Positions 8,806-21,870 of a stretch of 64,000 nt of DNA are shown piece after piece. Numbering within the stretch: position 1 is the stretch's first letter; the number at the start of each line of letters is the position of its first letter. The notes beneath the pieces were generated by a model. It had not been told where the DNA came from, did not search any database, and saw nothing but the letters and a program-made list of their open reading frames with translations. Origin of the DNA: Labrys wisconsinensis (GTDB lineage Bacteria; Pseudomonadota; Alphaproteobacteria; Rhizobiales; Labraceae); contig NZ_JAUSVX010000027.1 in NCBI RefSeq assembly GCF_030814995.1, forward strand, positions 1-64,000, given 5' to 3'. A program made the translations under genes and the position numbers.

Positions 8806-8822
8806 AGGTTCGACACGAACCT
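8806..8822. promoter_or_regulatory. Short perfect dyad upstream of bioY
   Basis: AGGTTCG, ACA and CGAACCT form a 17-bp perfect dyad 23 bp before the bioY start and 112 bp before fumA on the other strand. It could be an operator for the divergent pair. No known regulator motif was matched. Confidence 0.35.
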
Positions 8823-8933
8823 GTCACGCCGGGCCGGCCGCGTCCAGATGCCCCGCGTCTTTCCTCCCCGCGTCTTTCCATCGCCGGCTGCGCCGCTTAG
8901 AAGGGATCGCATCTTCCGCATCGGGCCGCCGCC

Positions 8934-10550
8934 ATGTCCTATCCCCACGTCCCCCTGTTTCCCCTCGGCAAGGACGAGACGCCCTTCCGCAAGCTGACAT
9001 CGGAGGGCGTGCGGGTGGAGCAGCTCGGCGCGCGCGAGATGCTGGTGGTCGAGGGGGAGGCGCTGCGGCAGCTGGCCGAGCAGGCCTTCGTCGACATCAA
9101 CCACCTCTTGCGGCCGGGGCATCTGGCGCAGCTGAAAAAGATCCTCGACGATCCGGAGGCGACCGACAATGACCGCTTCGTCGCCTACGACCTTCTGAAG
9201 AATGCCAACATCGCCGCCGGCGGCGTGCTGCCGATGTGCCAGGACACCGGCACGGCCATCGTCATGGCCAAGAAGGGCCGCTTCGTGTGGACCGATGGCG
9301 AGGACGAGGGCGCGATCGCGCAGGGCATCCGCGACGCCTACGAGAAGAAGAACCTGCGCTATTCCCAGCTCGCGCCGCTGGCCATGTTCGAGGAGAAGAA
9401 CACCAAGACCAATCTCCCCGCGCAGATCGACATCAGCGCCGAGGGCGAGGAGGCCTACAAGTTCCTGTTCGTGGCCAAGGGCGGCGGCTCGGCCAACAAG
9501 ACCTTCCTCTATCAGGCGACGCCTTCGATCCTGACGCCCGAGCGCATGCTGGCCTTCCTGAAGGAGAAGATCCTCACCCTCGGCACCGCCGCCTGCCCGC
9601 CCTATCACCTCGCCGTCGTGATCGGCGGCACCTCGGCCGAGCTCACCCTCAAGGCGGTGAAGCTCGCCTCGGCCCGCTATCTCGACACGCTGCCGACGGC
9701 CGGCTCCGAGCTCGGCCATGCCTTCCGCGACCTGGAGATGGAAGCCGAGGTGCACAGGCTGACGCAGGCGCTCGGCGTCGGCGCCCAGTTCGGCGGCAAG
9801 TATTTCTGCCACGACGTGCGTGTCATCCGCCTGCCGCGCCACGGCGCCAGCCTGCCGATCGGCCTCGGCGTCTCCTGCTCGGCCGACCGCCAGGCGCTCG
9901 GCAAGATCACGCGCGAGGGCATCTTCCTGGAGGAGCTGGAGCGCAATCCCGCCCGCTTCATGCCGGAGATCGACGAGGCGAGCCTCGGCGGCGACGTGGT
10001 GCGCATCGACCTCAGCCGGCCGATGCCGGAGATCCTGGAAACCTTGTCGAGGAACCCGATCCGCACCCGCGTCTCGCTCAGCGGCCCGATGATCGTCGCC
10101 CGCGACCTCGCCCATGCCAAGCTGCGCGAGCGGCTGGAGGCCGGGGGCGGGCTGCCCGACTACATCAAGAATCATCCGGTCTACTATGCCGGCCCGGCCA
10201 AGACGCCAGTAGGCTATGCCTCCGGCTCCTTCGGGCCGACCACGGCCGGGCGCATGGACGGCTATGTCGACCAGTTCCAGGCCGCCGGCGGCTCGATGGT
10301 GATGCTGGCCAAGGGCAACCGCTCGCGCGAGGTGCGGGAGGCCTGCGCCAAGCACGGCGGCTTCTATCTCGGCTCGATCGGCGGCCCGGCGGCGCGCCTG
10401 GCGCAGGACTGCATCCGCAAGGTCGAGGTGCTGGAATATCCCGAGCTCGGCATGGAGGCGGTCTGGCGCATCGAGGTGGAGGATTTCCCGGCCTTCATCG
10501 TCGTCGACGACAAGGGGAATGATTTCTTCAAGGAGCTGAACCTGGGGTGA
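8934..10550 (+). CDS. fumA: Class I fumarate hydratase
   Basis: The 538-residue enzyme interconverts fumarate and malate in the TCA cycle using an oxygen-sensitive [4Fe-4S] cluster. Three cysteines in the expected places can hold the cluster: C102 ([11 protein letters not shown]), C221 ([12 protein letters not shown]) and C315 (GVSCSADR). The N-terminal alpha domain and the C-terminal beta domain (from about residue 360, [29 protein letters not shown]) are fused in one chain, as in the FumA/FumB type. Its length is normal and the frame intact. It is transcribed away from bioY and appears to be monocistronic. Confidence 0.95.
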   Translation: MSYPHVPLFPLGKDETPFRKLTSEGVRVEQLGAREMLVVEGEALRQLAEQAFVDINHLLRPGHLAQLKKILDDPEATDNDRFVAYDLLKNANIAAGGVLPMCQDTGTAIVMAKKGRFVWTDGEDEGAIAQGIRDAYEKKNLRYSQLAPLAMFEEKNTKTNLPAQIDISAEGEEAYKFLFVAKGGGSANKTFLYQATPSILTPERMLAFLKEKILTLGTAACPPYHLAVVIGGTSAELTLKAVKLASARYLDTLPTAGSELGHAFRDLEMEAEVHRLTQALGVGAQFGGKYFCHDVRVIRLPRHGASLPIGLGVSCSADRQALGKITREGIFLEELERNPARFMPEIDEASLGGDVVRIDLSRPMPEILETLSRNPIRTRVSLSGPMIVARDLAHAKLRERLEAGGGLPDYIKNHPVYYAGPAKTPVGYASGSFGPTTAGRMDGYVDQFQAAGGSMVMLAKGNRSREVREACAKHGGFYLGSIGGPAARLAQDCIRKVEVLEYPELGMEAVWRIEVEDFPAFIVVDDKGNDFFKELNLG

Positions 10551-10734
10551 GTGTGGGCCCTGAGGCTGTATGGGCCGGTGCCGACCGGTCTCTGGTGGGC
10601 ACGGAATCTCTATCTGGCGGAGACGAGAGATATCTGGCTGAACAACCGGATTGGGACGGACCTCGCCGGATAGGCTCTAGCCGTGATGCCAGTGGTCAGC
10701 ATTGCCGCTTCATGCGCGATGAGAATGGTGGGAG

Positions 10735-10754
10735 ACGGATCCCAAGGGATCCGT
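10735..10754. terminator. Hairpin between fumA and a convergent hypothetical gene
   Basis: ACGGATCCC-AA-GGGATCCGT is a perfect 9-bp stem located 4 bp beyond the stop of the minus-strand gene at 10758. It has no run of T on either side, so it may be only a weak or Rho-assisted terminator. Confidence 0.4.
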
Positions 10755-10757
10755 TCG

Positions 10758-11177
10758 TCATACATCGCGCCGGCTGAACATCCAGCTCTCAGCCAGACAT
10801 TCAAATGTCTGATCCTTCAGATAGAACAGGAAATGGCGTCGGGCTTCGGTTTGCGACGAGACGAGACGCCAGTCGGTTGGCTGGAGGCGGACTGCGTCGT
10901 CGCCTGCAATTTCGTAAAATTCACCCCAAGTCGGGGCTAGATGGCTATATCGGCATTGGCCAAGATACCAACCTTCGTCGTTCGTGGATCCGAGCCGCCA
11001 TCGAGTGCAATTGAAGAAGATCAATTCGGCCGCTTCTCCCTCGCGCGCTTCATACGCCCAGGGATTTAGAAAGAAGCTCAAATGGACTTGTCGACCGACG
11101 ACCTTGACGTTCGGCTCTGGAGCGCTGGGCTCCGCATTCCAGCCACGATTGAGTTGGTGAAACGTTGGATCGGCCAT
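10758..11177 (-). CDS. Conserved-looking hypothetical protein
   Basis: I do not recognise this 139-residue protein. It is soluble, with no signal peptide or membrane segment, and unusually rich in aromatic residues. Motifs that look structurally constrained are FFNCTRWRLGSTNDEGWYLG (about 54-73), SHLAPTWGEFYEIAGDD (78-94) and RRHFLFYLKDQTFECLAESW. The coherent codon usage and compact aromatic core argue for a real gene rather than a shadow ORF. It converges with fumA and diverges from recA. Confidence 0.65.
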   Translation of the reverse strand: MADPTFHQLNRGWNAEPSAPEPNVKVVGRQVHLSFFLNPWAYEAREGEAAELIFFNCTRWRLGSTNDEGWYLGQCRYSHLAPTWGEFYEIAGDDAVRLQPTDWRLVSSQTEARRHFLFYLKDQTFECLAESWMFSRRDV

Positions 11178-11289
11178 TCGCGGAGCCTCTCGCCCTCAAA
11201 TGCCGGATTCCACCAAAAGCAGTGGTTGGCGTCCAGGGTGACCGGCTCTCTCAACCATCGGGCTCATCGGTTGCTTCCGGGGTCGGCGA

Positions 11290-11304
11290 GAACAAAAAAA
11301 GAAC
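11290..11304. promoter_or_regulatory. LexA (SOS) box of recA
   Basis: GAAC-AAAAAAA-GAAC is a perfect match to the alphaproteobacterial LexA site (GTTC-N7-GTTC read on the other strand). It lies 75 bp before the recA start, where LexA would block the promoter until DNA damage. Confidence 0.88.
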
Positions 11305-11378
11305 TTGCGCGAAAAAGAACAAAATGCGTACATATCGCAGGTGACGAATCCGTCCACGCTTGGTAGGGAACCTCAGCA

Positions 11379-12455
<1,077 letters not shown>

Positions 12456-12585
12456 CGTCGTCTCGTCCCGGCGTCTGAGCAGGCTCTCCCGAGCCTGCCT
12501 GCACCCGGGGGGCCAGCCAGCATCGATCTTGCATGGAAGGTGCGCGATCGAGCGTCGGTTGAAGCCGGGAGAAGCTGCCTCGTCG

Positions 12586-12612
12586 AACCCGCCGGACATT
12601 CCGGCGGGTTTT
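12586..12612 (+). terminator. Rho-independent terminator after recA
   Basis: AACCCGCCGGA-CAT-TCCGGCGGGTT is a perfect 11-bp stem followed by TT. It separates recA from alaS, 101 bp before the alaS start. Confidence 0.85.
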
Positions 12613-12712
12613 GCCGTTTCGACGATCCTCGACAGGGACCGAGCGCGCCGTTACAACGCGCCTCGACAATGAGACAACCGGCGTTCACCGGTACGGACAG
12701 GCGTAGCAGGCC

Positions 12713-15364
<2,652 letters not shown>

Positions 15365-15368
15365 CGCC

Positions 15369-15587
15369 ATGGCCAAGCCGCAGCAGCCTGTTCCCAACTG
15401 GATGAAGCCGCTCTGGGTGCGGCTGGCCTTCGTGATCGCGCCAGCCGCCTGGGCGGCGATGGAGGCCCTCAACGGGCAGACCATGTGGGCCGCGATGTTC
15501 GGCGCCGCCGCGCTCTGGGGCCTGTGGACGCTGGTGGTGAAGTTCGAGCCGGACGACACGTCGAAGGACGGCACTCCGGAGGCCTGA
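15369..15587 (+). CDS. Small two-helix membrane protein
   Basis: The 72-residue protein starts 4 bp after alaS, so it is likely co-transcribed and perhaps coupled. It has two hydrophobic helices (LWVRLAFVIAPAAWAAMEAL and MWAAMFGAAALWGLWTLVV) joined by a short loop, a proline-rich N-terminus and an acidic tail (EPDDTSKDGTPEA). I do not know the family. Its position and clean membrane topology support a real gene. Confidence 0.6.
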   Translation: MAKPQQPVPNWMKPLWVRLAFVIAPAAWAAMEALNGQTMWAAMFGAAALWGLWTLVVKFEPDDTSKDGTPEA

Positions 15588-15701
15588 GCGCCGGCCGCGG
15601 ACGGGATTGCCGGGCCGACAATCGTCCATCCCGGTCGGCATGCGCCGCCGCGGCGGCGCATGCTCGCGTGGGGCGGGCGCCGGCGGCGCCCGCGACGGGC
15701 C

Positions 15702-16913
15702 TCAGCCCATGGCCACCTTGAGGTTCTCGTCGATCTTGTCGAGGAAGCCGGTGGTCGAGAGCCATTTCTGCTCCGGGCCGACCAGCAGGGCGAGGTCCTT
15801 GGTCATGAAGCCGTTCTCCACCGTGCTGACGCAGATCGTCTCCAGCGTCGAGGCGAAGCGGGCGAGATCGGCATTGCCGTCGAGCTTGGCGCGATGGGCG
15901 AGGCCGCGGGTCCAGGCGAAGATCGAGGCGATGGAGTTGGTCGAGGTCTCCTTGCCCTTCTGATGCTCGCGGTAATGGCGCGTCACCGTGCCGTGGGCGG
16001 CTTCCGCCTCCACCGTCTTGCCGTCGGGGGTCAGCAGCACCGAGGTCATCAGGCCGAGCGAGCCGAAGCCCTGGGCGACGATGTCGGACTGCACGTCGCC
16101 GTCATAGTTCTTGCAGGCCCAGATATAGCCGCCCGACCATTTCAGGGCCGAGGCCACCATGTCGTCGATCAGGCGGTGCTCGTAGGTGAGCTTGCGCTTG
16201 TCATATTCGGCCTTGAACTCGGCCTCGAAGATCTCGGCGAAGATGTCCTTGAAGCGCCCGTCATAGACCTTGAGGATGGTGTTCTTGGTCGACAGATACA
16301 CCGGATAATTGCGCTGCAGGCCGTAGTTGAACGAGGCCCGGGCGAAATCCTTGATCGACTCGTCGAGGTTGTACATGGCGAGCGCCACGCCGGCGCCCGG
16401 CGACTTGAACACTTCCTTCTCGATCACCTGCCCGTCCTCGCCGACGAACTTGATGGTCAGCGTGCCCTTGCCGGGCATGCGGAAGTCGGTGGCGCGGTAC
16501 TGGTCGCCGAAGGCGTGGCGCCCGACGACGATCGGCTGCGTCCAGCCCGGCACCAGGCGCGGCACGTTCTTGCAGATGATCGGCTCGCGGAAGATCACGC
16601 CGCCGAGGATGTTGCGGATGGTGCCGTTGGGCGATTTCCACATCTCCTTCAGCGAGAACTCCTTCACCCGCGCCTCGTCGGGGGTGATGGTGGCGCATTT
16701 CACCGCCACGCCGCAGCGCTTGGTCGCCTCGGCGGCCTCGACCGTGACCTTGTCGCCGGTGCGGTCGCGATTCTCGATGCCGAGGTCGTAATAGTCGAGG
16801 TCGATATCGAGATAGGGGAAGATCAGCTTGTCCTTGATCTGCTGCCAGATGATCCGGGTCATCTCGTCGCCGTCCATGTCGACGACCGGATTGGCCACCT
16901 TGATCTTCGCCAT
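15702..16913 (-). CDS. icd: NADP-dependent isocitrate dehydrogenase
   Basis: The 403-residue protein belongs to the eukaryotic-like homodimeric NADP-IDH subfamily found in alphaproteobacteria. It has [16 protein letters not shown] at the N-terminus, the substrate-binding [12 protein letters not shown], the [13 protein letters not shown] segment, the metal/substrate region [20 protein letters not shown] with YDGDVQSD, and [19 protein letters not shown] for NADP. It decarboxylates isocitrate to 2-oxoglutarate in the TCA cycle and supplies NADPH. The start at 16913 gives the canonical MAKIKV N-terminus; the frame continues upstream without other support. Confidence 0.96.
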   Translation of the reverse strand: MAKIKVANPVVDMDGDEMTRIIWQQIKDKLIFPYLDIDLDYYDLGIENRDRTGDKVTVEAAEATKRCGVAVKCATITPDEARVKEFSLKEMWKSPNGTIRNILGGVIFREPIICKNVPRLVPGWTQPIVVGRHAFGDQYRATDFRMPGKGTLTIKFVGEDGQVIEKEVFKSPGAGVALAMYNLDESIKDFARASFNYGLQRNYPVYLSTKNTILKVYDGRFKDIFAEIFEAEFKAEYDKRKLTYEHRLIDDMVASALKWSGGYIWACKNYDGDVQSDIVAQGFGSLGLMTSVLLTPDGKTVEAEAAHGTVTRHYREHQKGKETSTNSIASIFAWTRGLAHRAKLDGNADLARFASTLETICVSTVENGFMTKDLALLVGPEQKWLSTTGFLDKIDENLKVAMG

Positions 16914-16993
16914 CGTGCTCGCGCCTCGCGTCCTTAAGGGGATACGCGGGCTATAGCACCGCCTCGGCGGAGGGAAAAGCGATTGGCGGCGGC

Positions 16994-17203
16994 TCAGCCG
17001 CAGACCTGGCGGGCGCGGTAGACATAGGCTCCCTCGTCCTGGTCCCAGACCTGTTCGATGATGATGCGGCAGGGCGTGGAGGAGGCGTAGCCGTAGGAGG
17101 GCAGGAAGCGGCGGGCGCCGCAATCCTCCTCTTGCCGCGCTTCGGCGGCGGTCGCGGCCAGGACGCCGGCGGCGAGGGCGAGAACGAGAGCCGTGATACG
17201 CAT
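16994..17203 (-). CDS. Small secreted protein
   Basis: The 69-residue protein has a clear signal peptide ([20 protein letters not shown], cleavage near AEA). Its mature chain has three cysteines ([21 protein letters not shown]), of which two may form a disulfide. The start at 17203 is chosen because it begins the signal peptide directly. No family was recognised. It lies between icd and the divergent trmJ gene and is probably periplasmic. Confidence 0.7.
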   Translation of the reverse strand: MRITALVLALAAGVLAATAAEARQEEDCGARRFLPSYGYASSTPCRIIIEQVWDQDEGAYVYRARQVCG

Positions 17204-17292
17204 GACGCTGATCCGCGAAGGTCTGCAGTTGGGATGAGGTGACACTGCACCGGCCGATCCTGTACGACCGTGCCGAATGTCACAGGGAGTTC

Positions 17293-18093
17293 ATGAGGCC
17301 GATGCCGCCCGTGGTGATTCTCGTCCGTCCGCAGCTCGCCGAGAATATCGGCATGTGCGCGCGCGCCATGTTGAATTTCGGCCTGACCGAGATGCGCCTC
17401 GTCGCCCCGCGCGACGGCTGGCCGAAGAAGGGCGCACGCCAGGCCTCTTCCGGCGCGGCCTCGGTGCTCGACGGAGCCACGCTGTTCGAGACGGTGCAGG
17501 AGGCGATCGCCGATCTCAACCGGGTCTACGCCACCACGGCGCGCGAGCGCGGCCAGACGAAGCCGTTCTTCGCCGCCGACGAGGCGGCGGCCGAGATGCG
17601 CACCTTGACGGAGGGCGGCTCGCGGGTGGGCGTGCTGTTCGGACCGGAGCGCATGGGCCTGTCCAACGACGATGTCGGCCTCGCCGACGCCGTCATCTCC
17701 TTCCCGGTCAATCCCGAATTCTCCTCGATCAACCTGGCGCAGTCGGTGCTGCTGGTCGGCTATGAATGGTGGAAGCTGGTCTCGGGCGGACGGGCGCCCA
17801 TCGCGCCGACGCGCGTCTCGCCGCCGGCCGAGCGGCGCCACCTCCTCTCCTTCTTCGACTATCTCGAGCGCGAGCTCGACGCCACCGGCTTCCTGACCCC
17901 GGCGGAGAAGCGGCCGCTGATGGTGCGCAACCTGCGCAACATCTGGCATCGCCTGGCGATGACCGAGCAGGACGTGCAGACCATGCGCGGCGTCGTCGCG
18001 GCGCTGGTGACCGGCCGGCGCGGCGGCCGCTCGGGTCGCGAAAGGCAGGATCCGGAGCCTCGCGACGAATCGTCCGAGGGCTCGCCGGACTGA
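17293..18093 (+). CDS. trmJ: tRNA (cytidine/uridine-2'-O-)-methyltransferase TrmJ-type
   Basis: The 266-residue SPOUT-class methyltransferase has the family's opening VILVRPQLAENIGMCARAM, the AdoMet-binding knot segments GVLFGPERMGLSN and INLAQSVLLVGYEWW, and the C-terminal region typical of TrmJ. TrmJ methylates the ribose at position 32 of tRNA. The start at 17293 follows GGGAG and yields MRPMPPVV; an upstream in-frame ATG at 17239 would add 18 residues. It is divergent from the small secreted gene. Confidence 0.9.
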   Translation: MRPMPPVVILVRPQLAENIGMCARAMLNFGLTEMRLVAPRDGWPKKGARQASSGAASVLDGATLFETVQEAIADLNRVYATTARERGQTKPFFAADEAAAEMRTLTEGGSRVGVLFGPERMGLSNDDVGLADAVISFPVNPEFSSINLAQSVLLVGYEWWKLVSGGRAPIAPTRVSPPAERRHLLSFFDYLERELDATGFLTPAEKRPLMVRNLRNIWHRLAMTEQDVQTMRGVVAALVTGRRGGRSGRERQDPEPRDESSEGSPD

Positions 18094-18310
18094 AAGCCGC
18101 CGGTGCGGGCGGCGCCGAAGCGCGGGCGCTTTTTGCAGACCTGGCAACGCTTCGTTCACCCTCTTGGCGTTGAATGGCGCCGAGCCCGATTGGGTACTGC
18201 GTACGGGCGCAAGTTTCATGCGGCGATGGGTCCAGACGGTTTCGGGGTGGTGGGGAAGGGACGCCCGCGGGGTCGACCTGCTGGCGGGAAGGGGCTATGC
18301 AGCGGCAGTG

Positions 18311-19129
18311 ATGTCCGACCGCGCTCCCACCGTCCTCGTCTTCGATTCGGGCCTTGGCGGCCTGACCGTGTTCTCCGAGCTCCGGACGGCACTGGCCGGA
18401 GCCCGCTTCGTCTACGCCGCGGATGACGCCGCCTTCCCCTATGGCGGGCTGCCGGAGGAACGGCTGACGGAGCGGGTCGTCGCGGTGATCGACCGCCTGA
18501 TCGACCTGCACCACCCCGACATCGTGGTGATCGCCTGCAACACCGCCTCGACCCTGGTGCTGCCGGCGCTGCGCCAGCGCTTCGCCATTCCCTTCGTCGG
18601 CACCGTGCCGGCGATCAAGCCGGCCGCGGCGCTGACGCTGAGCGGCCGGGTCGCCGTGCTGGGGACCCCGGGCACGGTGCAGCGCGACTATACCCGCGCC
18701 CTGATCGACACCTACGCCGCCGAGGTCGTGGTGACGCTGGTCGGCGCGACCGGGCTGGCCAAGCTGGCCGAAGCCCGCCTCAAGGGCGAGAGCATCGCCG
18801 ACGAAGCCGTGCTCGCCGAGATCGCGCCCTGCTTCGTCGACCGTGACGGCCGCCGCACCGACGTCGTCACCCTGGCCTGCACCCATTATCCCTTGTTGCT
18901 GGACGTGTTCCATCGCGTGGCGCCCTGGCCGGTCACCTGGCTCGATCCGGCGCCGGCCATCGCCCGGCGCACGGCCGACCTGATCGGCCCGTGCCGGCCC
19001 GGCGAGCCCGGCGAGGCCCTGGCGGTCTTCACCAGCGGCTCCGGCGTGACCGAGGACCTGCGCACGGCGCTCGGCGGGCTCGGCCTGTCGCGGCTGGTCG
19101 TCGAAGCCATGCCGCTGGCGCTGCATTGA
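18311..19129 (+). CDS. murI: Glutamate racemase
   Basis: The 272-residue enzyme makes D-glutamate for peptidoglycan. The family's key residues are visible: FDSGLGGLTV with the Asp-Ser near the N-terminus, the first catalytic cysteine in VIACNTASTLVLP, and the second in TLACTHYPLLLDVF. The start at 18311 (MSDRAPTVLVFDSG) is preferred because homologues begin just before this strand. An upstream in-frame ATG at 18164 would add 49 residues without support. The Shine-Dalgarno site is weak. Confidence 0.93.
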   Translation: MSDRAPTVLVFDSGLGGLTVFSELRTALAGARFVYAADDAAFPYGGLPEERLTERVVAVIDRLIDLHHPDIVVIACNTASTLVLPALRQRFAIPFVGTVPAIKPAAALTLSGRVAVLGTPGTVQRDYTRALIDTYAAEVVVTLVGATGLAKLAEARLKGESIADEAVLAEIAPCFVDRDGRRTDVVTLACTHYPLLLDVFHRVAPWPVTWLDPAPAIARRTADLIGPCRPGEPGEALAVFTSGSGVTEDLRTALGGLGLSRLVVEAMPLALH

Positions 19130-19288
19130 CGCCGTTCCGGCGCGGCACCGGGCATGGCGGCCCCGCCGCTTGATGACGACGGCTCCTCGACTCATATGGA
19201 TGGAAAGACAGGTGCGGCTCGCCGTGCCGCGACTGCCACCGGCAGAAGCCCGGCTGCGGCGCGCGGAGCCTTAAAGCTGGAGGCTGCC

Positions 19289-20974
19289 ATGGGCGATGCC
19301 GTCACGCCGCCGGCCGTCGACGTGGTCATTGCCGGGGCCGGCCCCACGGGGCTGATGGCGGCGGCTCTGCTGGCCCGCTGCGGTCTGACGCTGCGCATCC
19401 TCGACAAGGCTGCCGGGCAGGCGCAGGAATCGCGGGCCTTCGGCGTGCAGGCCCGGTCGATGGAGCTCTTCCTGTCCGTCGGGCTCGCCGATGCCTTCCT
19501 CGAGCGCGGCCTGATCGCGTCGGGCGCGCAGATCTTCGTCGACGGCAGGCTCGCGGCGCAGCTCGACTTCGACGATATCGGCCGGGCCGACACGCCGTAC
19601 CCGTTCCTGACCATGGTGCCGCAATGGGATGTCGAAGCGATTCTCGTGGAGGATCTGGCGCGGCTGGGGATCGCGGTCGAGCATCGCACCGAGGTGACGG
19701 GCTTCAGCCAGTCCGATGAAGCGGTCGCGGTCCGGGCGACCGGTCCGGACGGCGGGGCCTTCACCGTCGAGGCCCGCTATCTCGTCGGCGCCGACGGCGC
19801 CCATTCGCTGGTGCGCAAGGCTCTGGGCGCCGATTTCCAGGGCGCGGCCTATCCGCAGGGCTTCCTGCTGGCGGACTGCAAGGTGGAATGGCCCCTCGAC
19901 TACGATCACTTCAAGGCCTTCCTGCACGAGCGCAACTTCGCGCTCTACCTGCCGCTGCGCGGCGAAAGCTTCTGCCGCATCATCGCGATCGTGCCGGCCG
20001 AATCCGACCCGGCGGCGGCCGGCGACCCGCAGGGCATCGCTCCGGCGACCCTGCAGGAGGTCGAGACGGCGTTCCGGGCCGCGGCCGGCGTCGACGTCCG
20101 GCTCAGCGAGCCGAAATGGGTGTCGCGCTACCGCGTGCATCACCGCGGCGCCAGCACCTATGGCCGGGGCCGCGTCTTCATCGCCGGCGATGCCGCCCAT
20201 ATCCACAGCCCGGCCGGGGCGCAGGGCATGAACACGGGCCTGCAGGACGCGGCCAATCTGGCCTGGAAGATCGCCGCCGTGGCCAGGGGGCAGGCGCCGG
20301 CCGCGCTGCTCGCAACCTATCACGCCGAGCGCTGGCCGGTCGGCCAGAAGGTGCTCGAGGTCACAGACCGGCTGTTCGCCGGGGTCAGCAGCCAGGCGGG
20401 CTGGGCCACGGCCCTGCGCAACCGGCTGCTGCCGCTCGTCGCCGGCACGGTCTTCCGCAGCGGCGCGCTGCGGGCGCGGGCCTTCCATTTCATCTCGCAG
20501 CTCGGCATCCGCTATCACGCCGGCGAGTTCGTGGCCGACGACATCTCCGCCGGCGCCCCGAAGGCCTGGCGCGACGGGCTGCGGGCCGGGTGCCGGGCAC
20601 CCAATGCGGCGCTCGGCTGGCAGCGCGACGTGTTCGGCCTGATCGGCGGCTACCGCTTCCACCTCCTGGCCTTGTCGCACCAGGCGCTCGACGCACCGGC
20701 CATCGATGCGCTCTGCGCCGCCATCGGGCTGGCGAAGGCGGCTGCACCGTTCGCGATGGAGGTCCACCTCATGGCGCGGTCCCTGGTCGGCCGCGATCCC
20801 CGCATGGTGCGGGCGGAGTCGGGGGAGGTGTTCGGCACCTACGGGCTCGGCGACGGCGTTTCGCAGGCCCTGTTCCTGGTCCGGCCGGACGGCTACATCG
20901 CCTACCGGGCGGACGGGATGAATTTCGACGGGCTGGCGGCCTTCCTCCGCCGGATGGCGCCGTCACCGATTTGA
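19289..20974 (+). CDS. FAD-dependent monooxygenase (phenol/aromatic hydroxylase type)
   Basis: The 561-residue flavoprotein follows the class A aromatic hydroxylase plan. It has the GxGxxG dinucleotide fold (VVIAGAGPTGLMAA, about residues 13-26), the DG motif (YLVGADGAHSLVRKALG) and the GD motif binding FAD ribose (RVFIAGDAAHIHSP, then GAQGMNTGLQDAANLAWK). A C-terminal thioredoxin-like region of the PheA/TfdB kind probably follows (residues ~390-561). Such enzymes use NADH and O2 to hydroxylate aromatic rings. The substrate cannot be told from sequence. The start at 19289 follows GGAGG. No other aromatic catabolic genes lie nearby. Confidence 0.88.
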   Translation: MGDAVTPPAVDVVIAGAGPTGLMAAALLARCGLTLRILDKAAGQAQESRAFGVQARSMELFLSVGLADAFLERGLIASGAQIFVDGRLAAQLDFDDIGRADTPYPFLTMVPQWDVEAILVEDLARLGIAVEHRTEVTGFSQSDEAVAVRATGPDGGAFTVEARYLVGADGAHSLVRKALGADFQGAAYPQGFLLADCKVEWPLDYDHFKAFLHERNFALYLPLRGESFCRIIAIVPAESDPAAAGDPQGIAPATLQEVETAFRAAAGVDVRLSEPKWVSRYRVHHRGASTYGRGRVFIAGDAAHIHSPAGAQGMNTGLQDAANLAWKIAAVARGQAPAALLATYHAERWPVGQKVLEVTDRLFAGVSSQAGWATALRNRLLPLVAGTVFRSGALRARAFHFISQLGIRYHAGEFVADDISAGAPKAWRDGLRAGCRAPNAALGWQRDVFGLIGGYRFHLLALSHQALDAPAIDALCAAIGLAKAAAPFAMEVHLMARSLVGRDPRMVRAESGEVFGTYGLGDGVSQALFLVRPDGYIAYRADGMNFDGLAAFLRRMAPSPI

Positions 20975-21004
20975 CATCACCCGCGCTTTCGACTAATGCC
21001 ACCC

Positions 21005-21040
21005 CGTCGCGCGGGGCCTTCGGGTCCCGCGCGACGTTTT
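21005..21040 (+). terminator. Strong hairpin terminator between the monooxygenase and rpsD
   Basis: CGTCGCGCGGG, a 10-nt loop and CCCGCGCGACG form a perfect 11-bp stem followed by TTTT, 31 bp after the monooxygenase stop. It ends that transcript and isolates rpsD. Confidence 0.85.
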
Positions 21041-21140
21041 ACGCACCCGCGGTGTTCCGGCCATGCCGGTGCGCCTGTCGGCCGGTTTCCGGCAGAGGAG
21101 GGCGCGTTCCTCAATCCTTTCGCTTTTCCTCGAGGACGCG

Positions 21141-21758
21141 ATGTCGAAGCGCCACGCCGCCAAGTACAAAATCGATCGCCGTATGGGCGAGAATATCTGG
21201 GGCCGCCCCAAGAGCCCCGTCAACCGCCGTGAATACGGCCCCGGTCAGCACGGCCAGCGCCGCAAGGGCAAGCTGTCGGACTTCGGCACCCAGCTGAAGG
21301 CCAAGCAGAAGCTGAAGGGCTATTACGGCTCCATCTCCGAGAAGCAGTTCCGCGGCATCTATGCCGAGGCGATCCGGCTGAAGGGCGACTCCTCCGCCAA
21401 CCTGATCGGCCTCCTGGAGCGCCGCCTCGACGCCGTGGTCTACCGCGCCAAGTTCGTGCCGACCGTGTTCGCCGCGCGCCAGTTCGTCAATCACGGCCAC
21501 ATCAAGGTCAACGGCCGCCGCGTCAACGTGCCGTCCTTCAAGGTCAAGCCCGGCGATGTGATCGAGGTGAAGCAGGCCTCCAAGGAACTGGCGCTGGTGC
21601 TCGAGGCTTCGGCCTCCGGCGAGCGCGACGTTCCGGACTATATCGAGGTCGACCACTCGAAGATGACCGCGAAATATATTCGCGTTCCCACCCTGCAGGA
21701 CGTGCCTTACGCCGTGCAGATGGAACCGAACCTCGTGGTCGAGTTCTACTCGCGCTGA
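21141..21758 (+). CDS. rpsD: Small ribosomal subunit protein uS4
   Basis: The 205-residue protein has the S4 N-terminal domain ([37 protein letters not shown]) and the S4 RNA-binding domain ([34 protein letters not shown]). It is a primary 16S rRNA binder. The alphaproteobacterial form lacks the zinc cysteines of other S4 proteins, as here. It stands alone rather than in the alpha operon, the normal situation in this order. The start at 21141 is canonical. A dispersed palindromic repeat begins 8 bp after its stop. Confidence 0.97.
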   Translation: MSKRHAAKYKIDRRMGENIWGRPKSPVNRREYGPGQHGQRRKGKLSDFGTQLKAKQKLKGYYGSISEKQFRGIYAEAIRLKGDSSANLIGLLERRLDAVVYRAKFVPTVFAARQFVNHGHIKVNGRRVNVPSFKVKPGDVIEVKQASKELALVLEASASGERDVPDYIEVDHSKMTAKYIRVPTLQDVPYAVQMEPNLVVEFYSR

Positions 21759-21765
21759 TCGCCCG

Positions 21766-21870
21766 CTGAAGCGTCTTGCGATTTGGCGGACTCGCCAGGC
21801 ATCGCAAAGACGTGTCGAAACAAAAGGTTAGAGCAAAGCAGCGTTTCCGCCGAAACGCGCTTTGCTCCAG
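21766..21870 (+). repeat. Dispersed 105-bp palindromic repeat, copy 2
   Basis: The left palindrome is TTGCGAT-T-TGGCG/CGCCA-ATCGCAA (imperfect here), followed by a GACGTGTCGAAACAAAAGG linker. The right palindrome is GAGCAAAGC-A-GCGTTT/AAACGC-GCTTTGCTC. It lies directly behind rpsD. It has the same orientation as the 58402 copy and the same total length as the 35528 and 58402 copies. Confidence 0.88.

Noticed and set aside
16914-17123. Upstream extension of icd
   Set aside because: The open frame continues to 17123 but the canonical MAKIKV start is at 16913, and the extension overlaps the small secreted gene.
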